Shown: in pieces, positions 56,820 through 64,000 of the stretch
Layout of the letters: each line of letters begins with the position of its first letter
How positions within the stretch are numbered: position 1 is the first letter of the stretch
Source of the DNA: Lotus japonicus
Taxonomy: Eukaryota > Streptophyta > Magnoliopsida > Fabales > Fabaceae
NCBI RefSeq assembly: GCF_012489685.1
Contig: NC_080041.1
Coordinates: 26,463,780-26,527,779, forward strand
Length of the DNA: 64,000 nucleotides
Direction: 5' to 3'
Position numbers and translations under genes: made by a program
The notes under the pieces: generated by a model
Database searches by the model: none
What the model saw: the letters and a program-made list of their open reading frames with translations, nothing else
What the model was told of the DNA's origin: nothing

Positions 56820-58617
56820 AGATAATCTTGTCCTTAGGTACCCACTTTCTGGGTCCTCTCTTGTTAGTTACCCCAGAGGTTCTGATCACCTTGGGTGTCT
56901 CAACATGATATTTTAAAGGAATATTTGCATGATATTTAGTCATAGAGAAGGATCCCTTTTTAAGAGGGTGTTTAGCAACTTTAGCAGGTACAGGATCAGG
57001 CAATATGGTACCAGAGGGAACAAAGCATTCATACAAGGATTTAGCTTTAGACACAGAGGGCTCATTTCTAATTGGTTTAGAATAGCCAATGCCATGCATT
57101 CCATTTCTGCTTACGCCATAGATCATTGAAGCCATTAAGCTTCTATCCACGCTTTTAGCTAGGAATCTTTGAAAAGACTTTTCATACTTAGATTCATTTC
57201 TACAATCAGAGGCATCACATGCAACAATTTCTTCTAACTTAGCAATCTGGTTCTTAAGCACAGAGTTAGAATTGATCAAGGCATGATTATCATTTTTCAA
57301 ATCAGAAATAATTTTCTCATGTCCAGAAGGAGTCTTGGAAACAGCAGATAAGTTCTTTTTCAGCTTCTTATGCTTAGACAATAAGGAGTTATACTTATCC
57401 ATAATATCAGACAATGCATGTTTCAGTTCAGAGGTAGAGAAAGAAGCGAATACCTCATTTTCATCGTCTGAGTTAGGATTTCCTTCTGATTCTGAGTCAG
57501 AGTCAACATCTCCCTTTGACTCTGCTTCCTTGTCTTTGACAATAGCCATGAGTCCTTGGACTTCACCATCAGAGTCAACATCCTCTGACTCTGATTCATC
57601 AAATGTCACCATCAGACTCTTCTTTGTCTTGAAGTGCTTCTTTGGCTTCTTGTCCTTCTTCAATTTTGGACAGTCACTTTTGTAGTGCCCTGATTCTTTG
57701 CACTCAAAGCATGTGACTTCCTTAAGTGAGGACTTCTTCTGACCTGAGGATTCAGACTTTCCTTTTGCCTTTCCAGAGCCTTTGTATTTGCTCTGCCTGT
57801 GCTTCCAGATGCGATTGAGTCTCTTGGAGATCAGAGTCAGCTCATCTTCATCAGAATCTTCTGATGCTTCTTCAGATTCCTCTTCTTGAGCTTGAAGAGC
57901 TTTTGACTTCTCAACCTTAGCCTTTTCAGATTTAGGTTTCAAGGCTATGGACTTTTTCCTCAGATCTTGCATCTCTGAGCGCTTCAGCTCATGGCATTTC
58001 AAAATGCTGATGAGTTTTTCTAAACTCATATTCTCAACGTCTCTCGTGAGCTCTATTGAAGTCACTAAAGGCATCCAACTTTCAGGAAGACACCTGATGA
58101 CCCTTATGACATGATCTTTTGTTGTGTAGCTCTTGTTGAGAGGTCGTATGCCAGCTACAAGCAACTGAAATCTGGAGAACATTTCTTCAATGGACTCATT
58201 TGGCTCCATGATGAAGGATTCATACTTTTGGATCAAAGACAATGCCTTTGATTCTTTGACTTTCTTGTTTCCTTCATGAGACATCTTTAGAGATTCGAAA
58301 ATGTCTTTCGCAAACTCACGATCTGTAATCTTCTGGTACTCTTCATAGGAAATAGCACTTAGAAGAATTGATCTTGCTTTGTGATGTTGTGAGTACAGCT
58401 TCTTTTGATCTGCAGTCATCTCTGACCTTGGGATCTTCTTGCCATCTGCATCAACTGGACGCTCGTAGCCATCCACAATAATATCCCAGAGATCTGCATC
58501 GAAACCCAGAAAGAAACTTTCCAGTCTATCTTTCCAATATTCGAACCTTTGACCGTCGAACATAGGAGGCTTTGCATTGTAACCATCTCTTTGAGTTTCA
58601 CTGGTGGTGGCAGCCAT
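56707..58617 (-). CDS. gag: Sirevirus copy 2 gag
   Basis: 636 codons, same length as copy 1, with a few tens of substitutions and no indel that breaks the frame. The zinc knuckle ([14 protein letters not shown], residues 303-316), the acidic Ser/Glu stretch and the C-terminal coiled coil are preserved. The ATG at 58617 follows the primer-binding site by about 55 bp. Confidence 0.9.
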   Translation of the reverse strand: MAATTSETQRDGYNAKPPMFDGQRFEYWKDRLESFFLGFDADLWDIIVDGYERPVDADGKKIPRSEMTADQKKLYSQHHKARSILLSAISYEEYQKITDREFAKDIFESLKMSHEGNKKVKESKALSLIQKYESFIMEPNESIEEMFSRFQLLVAGIRPLNKSYTTKDHVIRVIRCLPESWMPLVTSIELTRDVENMSLEKLISILKCHELKRSEMQDLRKKSIALKPKSEKAKVEKSKALQAQEEESEEASEDSDEDELTLISKRLNRIWKHRQSKYKGSGKAKGKSESSGQKKSSLKEVTCFECKESGHYKSDCPKLKKDKKPKKHFKTKKSLMVTFDESESEDVDSDGEVQGLMAIVKDKEAESKGDVDSDSESEGNPNSDDENEVFASFSTSELKHALSDIMDKYNSLLSKHKKLKKNLSAVSKTPSGHEKIISDLKNDNHALINSNSVLKNQIAKLEEIVACDASDCRNESKYEKSFQRFLAKSVDRSLMASMIYGVSRNGMHGIGYSKPIRNEPSVSKAKSLYECFVPSGTILPDPVPAKVAKHPLKKGSFSMTKYHANIPLKYHVETPKVIRTSGVTNKRGPRKWVPKDKIIYVADILDSSTETPIMVSGQWMLASHDGRKAYVPRAET

Positions 58618-58671
58618 TGTTTTTCACACCGGCCCGGATCACTGAACACTGTTAGGTGTGGTAATCAGAAC

Positions 58672-58689
58672 TTGCGCTCTGATACCAAT
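58672..58689 (-). promoter_or_regulatory. Primer-binding site of Sirevirus copy 2
   Basis: The minus strand reads TTGGTATCAGAGCGCAAG after the LTR end, as in copy 1. Confidence 0.85.
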
Positions 58690-59900
58690 TGAAGGTATGA
58701 AAAACGGTAGAAAGGGGGGGGGGGGTTTGAATAACGTTTTCAGTATAAAACTTCCACCTTAAAGATTTTGACAAATCTTTCGAGAACTTAAGTGCTAAGG
58801 ATAAGAGATAGAAAAGCACACAAGGATTTTATCCTGGTTCACTTGATAAATCACTCAAGCTACTCCAGTCCACCCGTTAAGGTGATTTCTTCCTTCTTAG
58901 AATGAAGGCAATCCACTAATCAGGTAAGAGTTACAACTGCACTTGAAACCTACAAGTGACTAACAATTACACTGACTTAGCTCACACTAAGATTCACTCT
59001 CTTAGTCTTCTCTAGGATCCGATCAACCTTGATCTCCTAAAGGAACTAAACAAACTGTTTATCAAAGAATTGTTTACAAGAGATTTGCTTCTAAAAAGCT
59101 AATAGTAAACTCAATGAATTTCAGATGAAAGAAAACTTAGAAGAATTTAAGTTTGTCTTGCGCGTATGTGAATGCTTCTTTCCGTTTCTTTCAGTCTTCA
59201 GCCTCTTTATATACTCCAAGGATTAGGGTTGAGCGTTGCATGGGAAATGCTACCGTTGGAGGGCAGTTCTGGAAAATCCAGCTTCTGCTGTGTCTGAGAC
59301 TGTTAGGTAGGTCGTCAGGAAGGTACAGTTGCTTTTGTACTTGGATAGCGACTTGACCTTTAAACCTAGGAGACTTCTGATCAGGGGATGCTTCATATTG
59401 GAACTTGTGAAGCCGGTTGATCAGAGTCAGAGGGAGAGCCCAGATCCTCTGACCATTGTTTCTTCTGATTCTGAACTCAGAGGGAAGAACATGGTCTTTA
59501 GAGTATCTTGCTTCTGGACAACAGAATTTCACTAATCAGCTTCTGGATCTTCAGAGTCTTCTACACCATCAGAATATCTGAGCCTTCAGTGTTTCTTGGT
59601 TATCAGACTTTCTGGATCTTCAGAGCTTCTAGTGACTGAGTCCACATCAGAGTTTGTATAACTTCAGAACTTCTGAAGCTTTTCCACTGTTCATACTGAA
59701 CATGGTGATTGCGAAAGCGTTGCTTGGGTTGCTCTTTATACACAGTGCTTCTGATTTGTGTGAGATTGAGTTGAGGTCAGAGCCTGTAAATAGCACACTC
59801 AGAAAAACACGTTAGAGTACCACAATTGTTCATATCAAAAGGTTAACTTGTAATCATCAAAACATAGAGTTGTACTACTAGATCAAAACTTGATCTTACA
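58690..59900 (-). repeat. 5' LTR of Sirevirus copy 2
   Basis: 1211 bp, bounded by TG and CA, with the terminal AGATCAAAACTTGATCT palindrome and a longer G run (about 12 G near 58718) than the other LTRs. It is very close to the LTR at 42379-43589. Confidence 0.9.
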
Positions 59901-59929
59901 ATAACAATTCAAAATGTGTGAGAATTGAT

Positions 59930-60343
59930 AGTACGCCAGAAATGTGACTACTGACAGAAAAGATTGTTTTCTCTCTCACACTTACAAGTGAGAACCATTA
60001 CCTCTCTTGTCAATCGCTTCACTGACACTTGTCCACAACCTTCTTGGGTATTATAGGCGTCCAACGGTCCTCATAGACCGCCCAACGACTAATGTTGTTT
60101 AACATACCTGCCGTCCTCATACTCACCATTATTCAAAATAAACTACCATTGCTAGGTCTTTGAAGGTCACAATTCATGGATTGTGAACTTTTGTGGGAAT
60201 TGTCTACATTTTGTCCAGTAACTGTTGCGAATTATGCTACACCTAGTTGGTGTCCATTGGAATGAAAGTGTTAGATACTCGTAATTCCTGTGTGATGGGA
60301 CTACAAGAGATAGTACTATAATAATGCATATAAAATACTTCAT
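59930..60343 (-). pseudogene. RNase T2-like first exon, unit 1 (broken)
   Basis: The ATG at 60343 opens the same signal peptide as its neighbours. The active-site segment is altered: Gly is replaced by Glu and the Trp codon is TGA (around 60168-60173), with a further stop shortly after. The donor equivalent reads GTAGTT. It is therefore a pseudo-exon. The region down to 59930 is intron-like. Confidence 0.65.
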
Positions 60344-60815
60344 AACTTAAGAATTGATGCACTCTAAACACCTATAATGTTATTTATATTTGTACATCGA
60401 ACCGAGGTGCAAGACAAAACTAAAATTGCGTTGTGTTGTGCTTCATTGGAAGTAGAGTATGAGAAAAAATAAAAAATGATTTGTGAGTCAGAGAAAAAAA
60501 TTGTGAAAATAGTTGAACATGAAATGTGGTAGACAACAATTTTGTGTCCTCAATGCATACGCTTGGTAATAACAATTCAAAAGATGTGAGGATTGACAGT
60601 ATGTAAAAAGTGTGACTACTGACACAAAAGACAGTTTTCCCTCACCACATACAAGTCTAAACTATTACCTCTCTCTTCAATCGCTTCAATAGCACTTGTC
60701 CACCACCTTCTTGAGTATGCTAAGCGCCGAACGATCCTCATAAGCCAACCAATGACCAATGTTATTTAACAAACTTGTCGTCCTCACACTCACCATTATT
60801 CAAAATATACTCACC

Positions 60816-61011
60816 ATTGCTGGGCCTTTGAAGGCCACAATCCATGAATAGTCAACTTTTGTGGGAATGGTCTACATTTTGTCCAGTAACCGTTGCGTTT
60901 TATGTTACACATAGTTGGTGTCCATGGGAGTGAAAATGTTAGATACTTGTAATTCCCATTTGATGAGACTAAAAGAGATAGAACAACAATAATGCATATA
61001 AAATACTTCAT
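60816..61011 (-). CDS. RNase T2 (S-RNase-like) first exon, unit 2 (intact)
   Basis: The ATG at 61011 gives a 19-20 residue signal peptide (MKYFICIIVVLSLLVSSNG). The N-terminal T2 core follows: YLTFSLPWTPTMC, then a Cys in YWTKC, and LTIHGLWPSK carrying the first catalytic His motif (CAS I) at about residues 53-61. The exon ends in CAATG|GTGAGTA, a good splice donor (GT at 60814-60813). A T2 intron near this position is known from S-RNase genes. Reading through the donor gives a stop at once (66 codons). T2 RNases are secreted ribonucleases; S-RNases are the style factor of gametophytic self-incompatibility. The downstream exon with the second catalytic His is not in the array, so no enzyme can be made from this unit alone. 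Membership of the S-class is inference. Confidence 0.7.
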
Positions 61012-61481
61012 AGCTTAAGAATTTATGCACTCTAGAATGCCTCTAATGCCATTTATATTTATACAGGGAACTGAGGTGCGGCAAAACTAAAACTGTGTTG
61101 TGTTGTGCTGCATTGGAAGCAGAGTATGAGAAAAAATAAAAAATGATTTCTCAATGAGAGAAAAAAATTGTGAAAATTGTTGAACATGAAATGTGATAGA
61201 CAACAATTTTGTGTCCTCAATGCATACGCTTGGTAATAACAATTGAAAAGGTGTGAAGATTAACAGTAGGCAAAAAGTGTGAGTGCTAACACCAAATTCA
61301 TTTTTCCCTCACCACGTACAAGCCTAAACCATTACCTCTCTCGTCAATCGCTTCACTTGCACTTGTCCACCACCTTCTTGGGTATGCTAAGCGCCCAACG
61401 ATCCTCATAAGCCGCCCAACGACCAATGCTGTTTAATAAACCTGTTGTCCTCATACTCGCCATTATTAAAAATATACTTAC

Positions 61482-61678
61482 CATTGTTGGACCTTTGAAG
61501 GCCACAATCCATGGATTGTTAACTTTTGTGGGAATTGTCTACATTTTGTCCAGTAACCGTTGCGTATTAAGTTGCACATAGTTGGTGTCCATTGGGGTGA
61601 AAGTGTTAGATACTCGTAATTCCCGTTTGATGAGACTACAAGAGATAGAACAATAATAATGCATATAAAATACTTCAT
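61482..61678 (-). CDS. RNase T2 (S-RNase-like) first exon, unit 3 (intact)
   Basis: The ATG at 61678 opens MKYFICIIIVLSLVVSSNG (signal peptide), then YLTLSPQWTPTMC, YWTKC and LTIHGLWPSK with the catalytic His of CAS I. It differs from unit 2 by about nine residues over 66, mostly in the mature part. The donor is CAATG|GTAAGTA, a near-consensus splice site. The following intron-like sequence matches unit 2, and again no second exon exists before the next unit. Both intact exons together with intact donors suggest either recent duplication or selection on the exon. Confidence 0.7.
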
Positions 61679-61739
61679 AGCTTAAGAATTGATGCACTTT
61701 AGAATACCTCTAATGCTATTTATATTTATACAGCGAAAG

Positions 61740-62141
61740 TGTGACTACTGATAGAAAAGACAGTTTTCTCTCCCCCACTTACAAGTGTGAACCATTACCT
61801 CTCTCGTCAATCACTTCACTAGCACCTGTCCACCACCTTCTTGGGTATGCTAGACGCCCAACAGTCCTCATATGCCGCTCAACGACCAATGCTGTTTAAC
61901 AAACCTGTCGTCCTCATACTCACCATTATTCAAAATATACTCATCATTGCTGGGCCTTTGAAGGCCACAATCAATGTATTGTGAACTTTTGTGGGAATTG
62001 TCTACATTTTGTCCAGTAACCGTTGCGTTTTATGTTACACATAGTTGGTGTCTATTGGAGTGAAAGTGTTAGATACTCGTAATTCTCGTTTGATGGGACT
62101 ACGAGAGACAAAACAACAATAATGCATATAAAATACTTCAT
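61740..62141 (-). pseudogene. RNase T2-like first exon, unit 4 (broken)
   Basis: The ATG at 62141 and signal peptide are preserved. A TAG replaces the Trp codon of the WTPTMC segment, and a TGA replaces the Gly of the HGLWP motif (near 61976-61981). The donor region is also changed (CAATGATGAGTA). It is a pseudo-exon, fused on its 3' side to unit 3. Confidence 0.65.
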
Positions 62142-62330
62142 GGCTTAAGAATTGATGCACTCTAGAACACCTCTAATGCTATTTATATTTATACAGCGAA
62201 CTGAGGTGCAGGGCTAAACTAAAATTGTGCTGTGTTGTGCTGCATTGGAAGTAGAGTATGAGAAAAAATAAAAAATGATTTCTCAGTGAGAGAAAAAATT
62301 GTGAAAATAGTTGAACATGAAATGTGTGTG

Positions 62331-62905
62331 AAGATAGGAAAAAATACTAATTGTCAGTTGAAACGTGTGAGGGAAAGTGAGAAATGTTGTGTGTGAATGT
62401 TAAAATGAAATGTGTTTAGTGATTTGTTTATTTGGCTTTTAGTGTATGATATTTTCTATCACAGTCTTTTTTAACTTTTCTATTAATATTTCAATTTTTC
62501 ATATCCAAATTTTAGTAAAGACGATTTACTTGTCTCATTAAATTGAAACTAAAGAATTTTTTTGTATAATGAAACAAAACAAAATTATAAGTAAAACTTG
62601 ACTTTATTTGTATTTTTGGCACTTAAATTTTTATCATCGATCTAGTATTTTATATTTTAATTTATTATTGCATATTCTAAGCTGAAAGTGTCATTGAAAA
62701 ATGGTGACAGCTTACACCATTGATCACAGTTTACAGACTTGTAAATGAGTTGCTCTCAACCAGGGCAAATGCTACATTAACCTTTAACTTGGAGTTAGTA
62801 TGTTAGTATATTTAAATCATGTAAGTCCCTAAAAATGTAATATTTAAACTACTTGAGAGCTCCAACTTACGTTACTGTCAACTAACAACTTTACATTAAC
62901 AATCA
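62331..62905. other. AT-rich region, possible LTR end
   Basis: No gene. The last 100-200 bp before the primer-binding-like site at 62910 may be the end of an LTR, but no TG/CA pair or second LTR copy was found. Confidence 0.35.
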
Positions 62906-63115
62906 TAACTGGTATCAGAGCTTCATCTAGAAGTTGCAGAATCAATATTGTTGATGTTTAGGAAGATTATGAAAATGGAGAATCGTGTGGCAAATGTAGA
63001 GCACATGTTAGAGGCTTTCAATCGCACCAAACGAGGGGATTTCATGGCGTGCGAGAAAGGTTGTAGAAATAGGGAGAGAAAAGAGGAGCGATTCTAGAGA
63101 TTGTAGGAATTGATC
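62906..63115 (+). mobile_element. Retrotransposon 5' internal remnant: primer site and gag start
   Basis: TGGTATCAGAGC at 62910-62921 is a Met-tRNA-type primer-binding site. It is followed about 60 bp later by an ATG frame translating MENRVANVEHMLEAFN, which resembles the first residues of a gypsy Gag. The frame stops within about 50 codons and no later domain is seen. Confidence 0.4.
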
Positions 63116-63440
63116 GCGAATCCTAGGGGTGGAAATAGGCTAGGCTCAGGTAAGCTTGGCGTAAATAAGCCTAACCTGTTTAAAAATCTTAAGGCCTGAG
63201 CCTAGCATGTGGCTTGTCAAAGGCTTTTTTTCAAGTCTGGCATGACCTTCTCGAAAGCCAGACATGACCTGATAGCCTATTTAAATACCCGTATCACAAC
63301 AAGAGTTTTACGTTTGCTAACAAACTTATATGTAAAGAAGTTATCAAACTTATAAGCTAACGGGTTAAATTATACTAAAATAGTTTTTTCAACAATCAGA
63401 CTTATAATATTAGAGTAAAAAGTCATTTTGGGGCCTGAAT
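63116..63440. mobile_element. Possible hAT-type element end
   Basis: CTAGGGGTGGAAATAGGCTAGG at 63123 has the (C/T)AGGGGTGG start common at hAT-type MITE ends, followed by repeated AGGCTAGGCTC/AGCCTA words that can pair (63137-63290). The other terminus was not identified. Confidence 0.35.
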
Positions 63441-64000
63441 GTGTTCACTTATGACAGTCCAGTCCTCAAACTTTGGAAATGGTCTTTTTTCATCCCTAAA
63501 TGTGTTACCGTCAGTCAAGTTGGTCCTTGGTTATGTTTTCCGTTCGTCCTTGAGACGGAAAAGGCCAAATGGCACCGTTTTTTACATGTTGGATGGTCAC
63601 GTCATGCTCCAACGGTGAGAATGCGAGATTCGAAATCTGTCAATTTAGTCCTCGTCCCTAATCTACAAAATCACCCCCAATTCTTAACCTTGGAGCCCCA
63701 AATTAAAAACCCTAGTTCTTCAATCTTTCAATTGGCTTCTTGATTTTCTTCATCTTCCTCCTCATCCGTTTCACTTCTGTAGTAGCTTTCATCGACATTG
63801 TAATTCTCCCCAATTCTTTCCGCGTGCATTTTCTTCCTCATGTTGGCCCACCTGTAGTTTCTTACCTGATCTTTCATATTCCGGGTTGTAACTCCATCTT
63901 TCCCTATAAGGCTTTTGACCAAATTGAAGTTCCTGATCAAACTGAATTCTCGTTGCTTCATTGGAAAGTACCTGTTTAAGAATATAAAAGTAGATGTCAG
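63441..64000 (-). other. Possible exon(s) of an unknown gene at the window edge
   Basis: On the minus strand an acceptor-like TTCTTAAACAG (63970s) precedes a frame running to 63728. It has a basic first half (LVKSLIGKDGVTTRNMKDQV) and an acidic C-terminus (ETDEEEDEENQEAN). A donor-like CAG|GTAAGAAAC lies inside it near 63873, so the exon may end there. I do not recognise the protein. The block 63441-63720 looks like untranslated or transposon-terminal sequence. The assignment is weak. Confidence 0.3.

Larger units (their letters stand above)
53488..59900 (-). mobile_element. Sirevirus-type Copia retrotransposon, copy 2 (3' half missing)
   Basis: It contains pol, gag, primer-binding site and 5' LTR in the same order as copy 1 and is closely similar throughout. 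The third ORF, polypurine tracts and 3' LTR are not present because the sequence begins at the gap, at the position matching about 37175 in copy 1. On the right it ends at ATAAC, inside the RNase T2 cassette array. Confidence 0.85.
59901..62330 (-). repeat. Tandem array of RNase T2 promoter/first-exon cassettes
   Basis: Four units on the minus strand, each with an upstream region, a TATA-like AAATATAAATA, an ATG exon and the beginning of an intron. The units start at 59901, 60569 and 61236 (668 and 667 bp); the third and fourth are fused near 61734 by a deletion. The four ATGs are at 60343, 61011, 61678 and 62141. No unit contains a second exon with the KHGxC active-site motif of T2 enzymes. 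The left edge is cut by the Sirevirus copy 2 LTR. Confidence 0.8.

Noticed and set aside
63740..63979. Plus-strand frame of 79 codons at the right edge
   Set aside because: It overlaps the minus-strand frame. Neither has a recognised domain, and the minus strand has the better splice signals and an acidic tail typical of coding sequence.

Overview
The window is nuclear DNA of a flowering plant, most likely a papilionoid legume. It is AT-rich and repeat-dominated, genes carry GT-AG introns, and the mobile elements are plant types: Sirevirus-type Copia with an extra ORF, Tat-type Ty3/gypsy with two RNase H domains, a gypsy element with 4.4 kb LTRs, Helitrons, Stowaway-like MITEs, tRNA-derived SINEs and LINE debris. 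The legume assignment is inference. A run of exactly 100 N (53388-53487) marks a scaffold gap.

Layout. 1-5340: 3' part of a Tat-like gypsy element with an antisense, spliced, transposase_28-like gene (broken by one in-frame stop), then an LTR fragment and a probable solo LTR with a cluster of CGCTTAAGC motifs. 5803-22001: a nest of Helitrons, with an outer plus-strand element, a minus-strand relative inside it (7469-14202), repeated 5' ends of a second family, and a 2.0 kb Helitron (14649-16645) that itself holds a 5'-truncated LINE. 22298-23276: frameshifted Copia fragment. 24440-25544: a two-exon type II metacaspase-like gene whose catalytic cysteine motif is degraded. 26400-27570: Tat-like LTR, primer-binding site and gag debris. 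28847-29643: a conserved-looking plant gene on the minus strand with a frameshift and a MITE in its reading frame. 31486-43589: a 12.1 kb Sirevirus (minus) with gag, pol, a third ORF and an antisense coiled-coil ORF. 43590-47523: truncated Tat gypsy polyprotein. 47524-53387: an internally deleted gypsy element with giant LTRs. 53488-59900: second Sirevirus, its 3' half lost at the gap. 59901-62330: a tandem array of four RNase T2 (S-RNase-like) promoter plus first-exon cassettes, two with intact exon and splice donor, two broken by stops. 62331-64000: further element remnants and a possible exon.

Host genes are few: the metacaspase-like gene, the frameshifted unknown gene and the RNase T2 exon cassettes. 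Everything else is mobile-element biology, largely nested or recombined. The observations most worth following are the RNase T2 cassette array, the antisense ORFs carried by two unrelated retrotransposon lineages, the chimeric first Sirevirus, the conserved gag/pol +1 frame overlap, and the Helitron nest whose order of insertion can be read from its A/T junctions.
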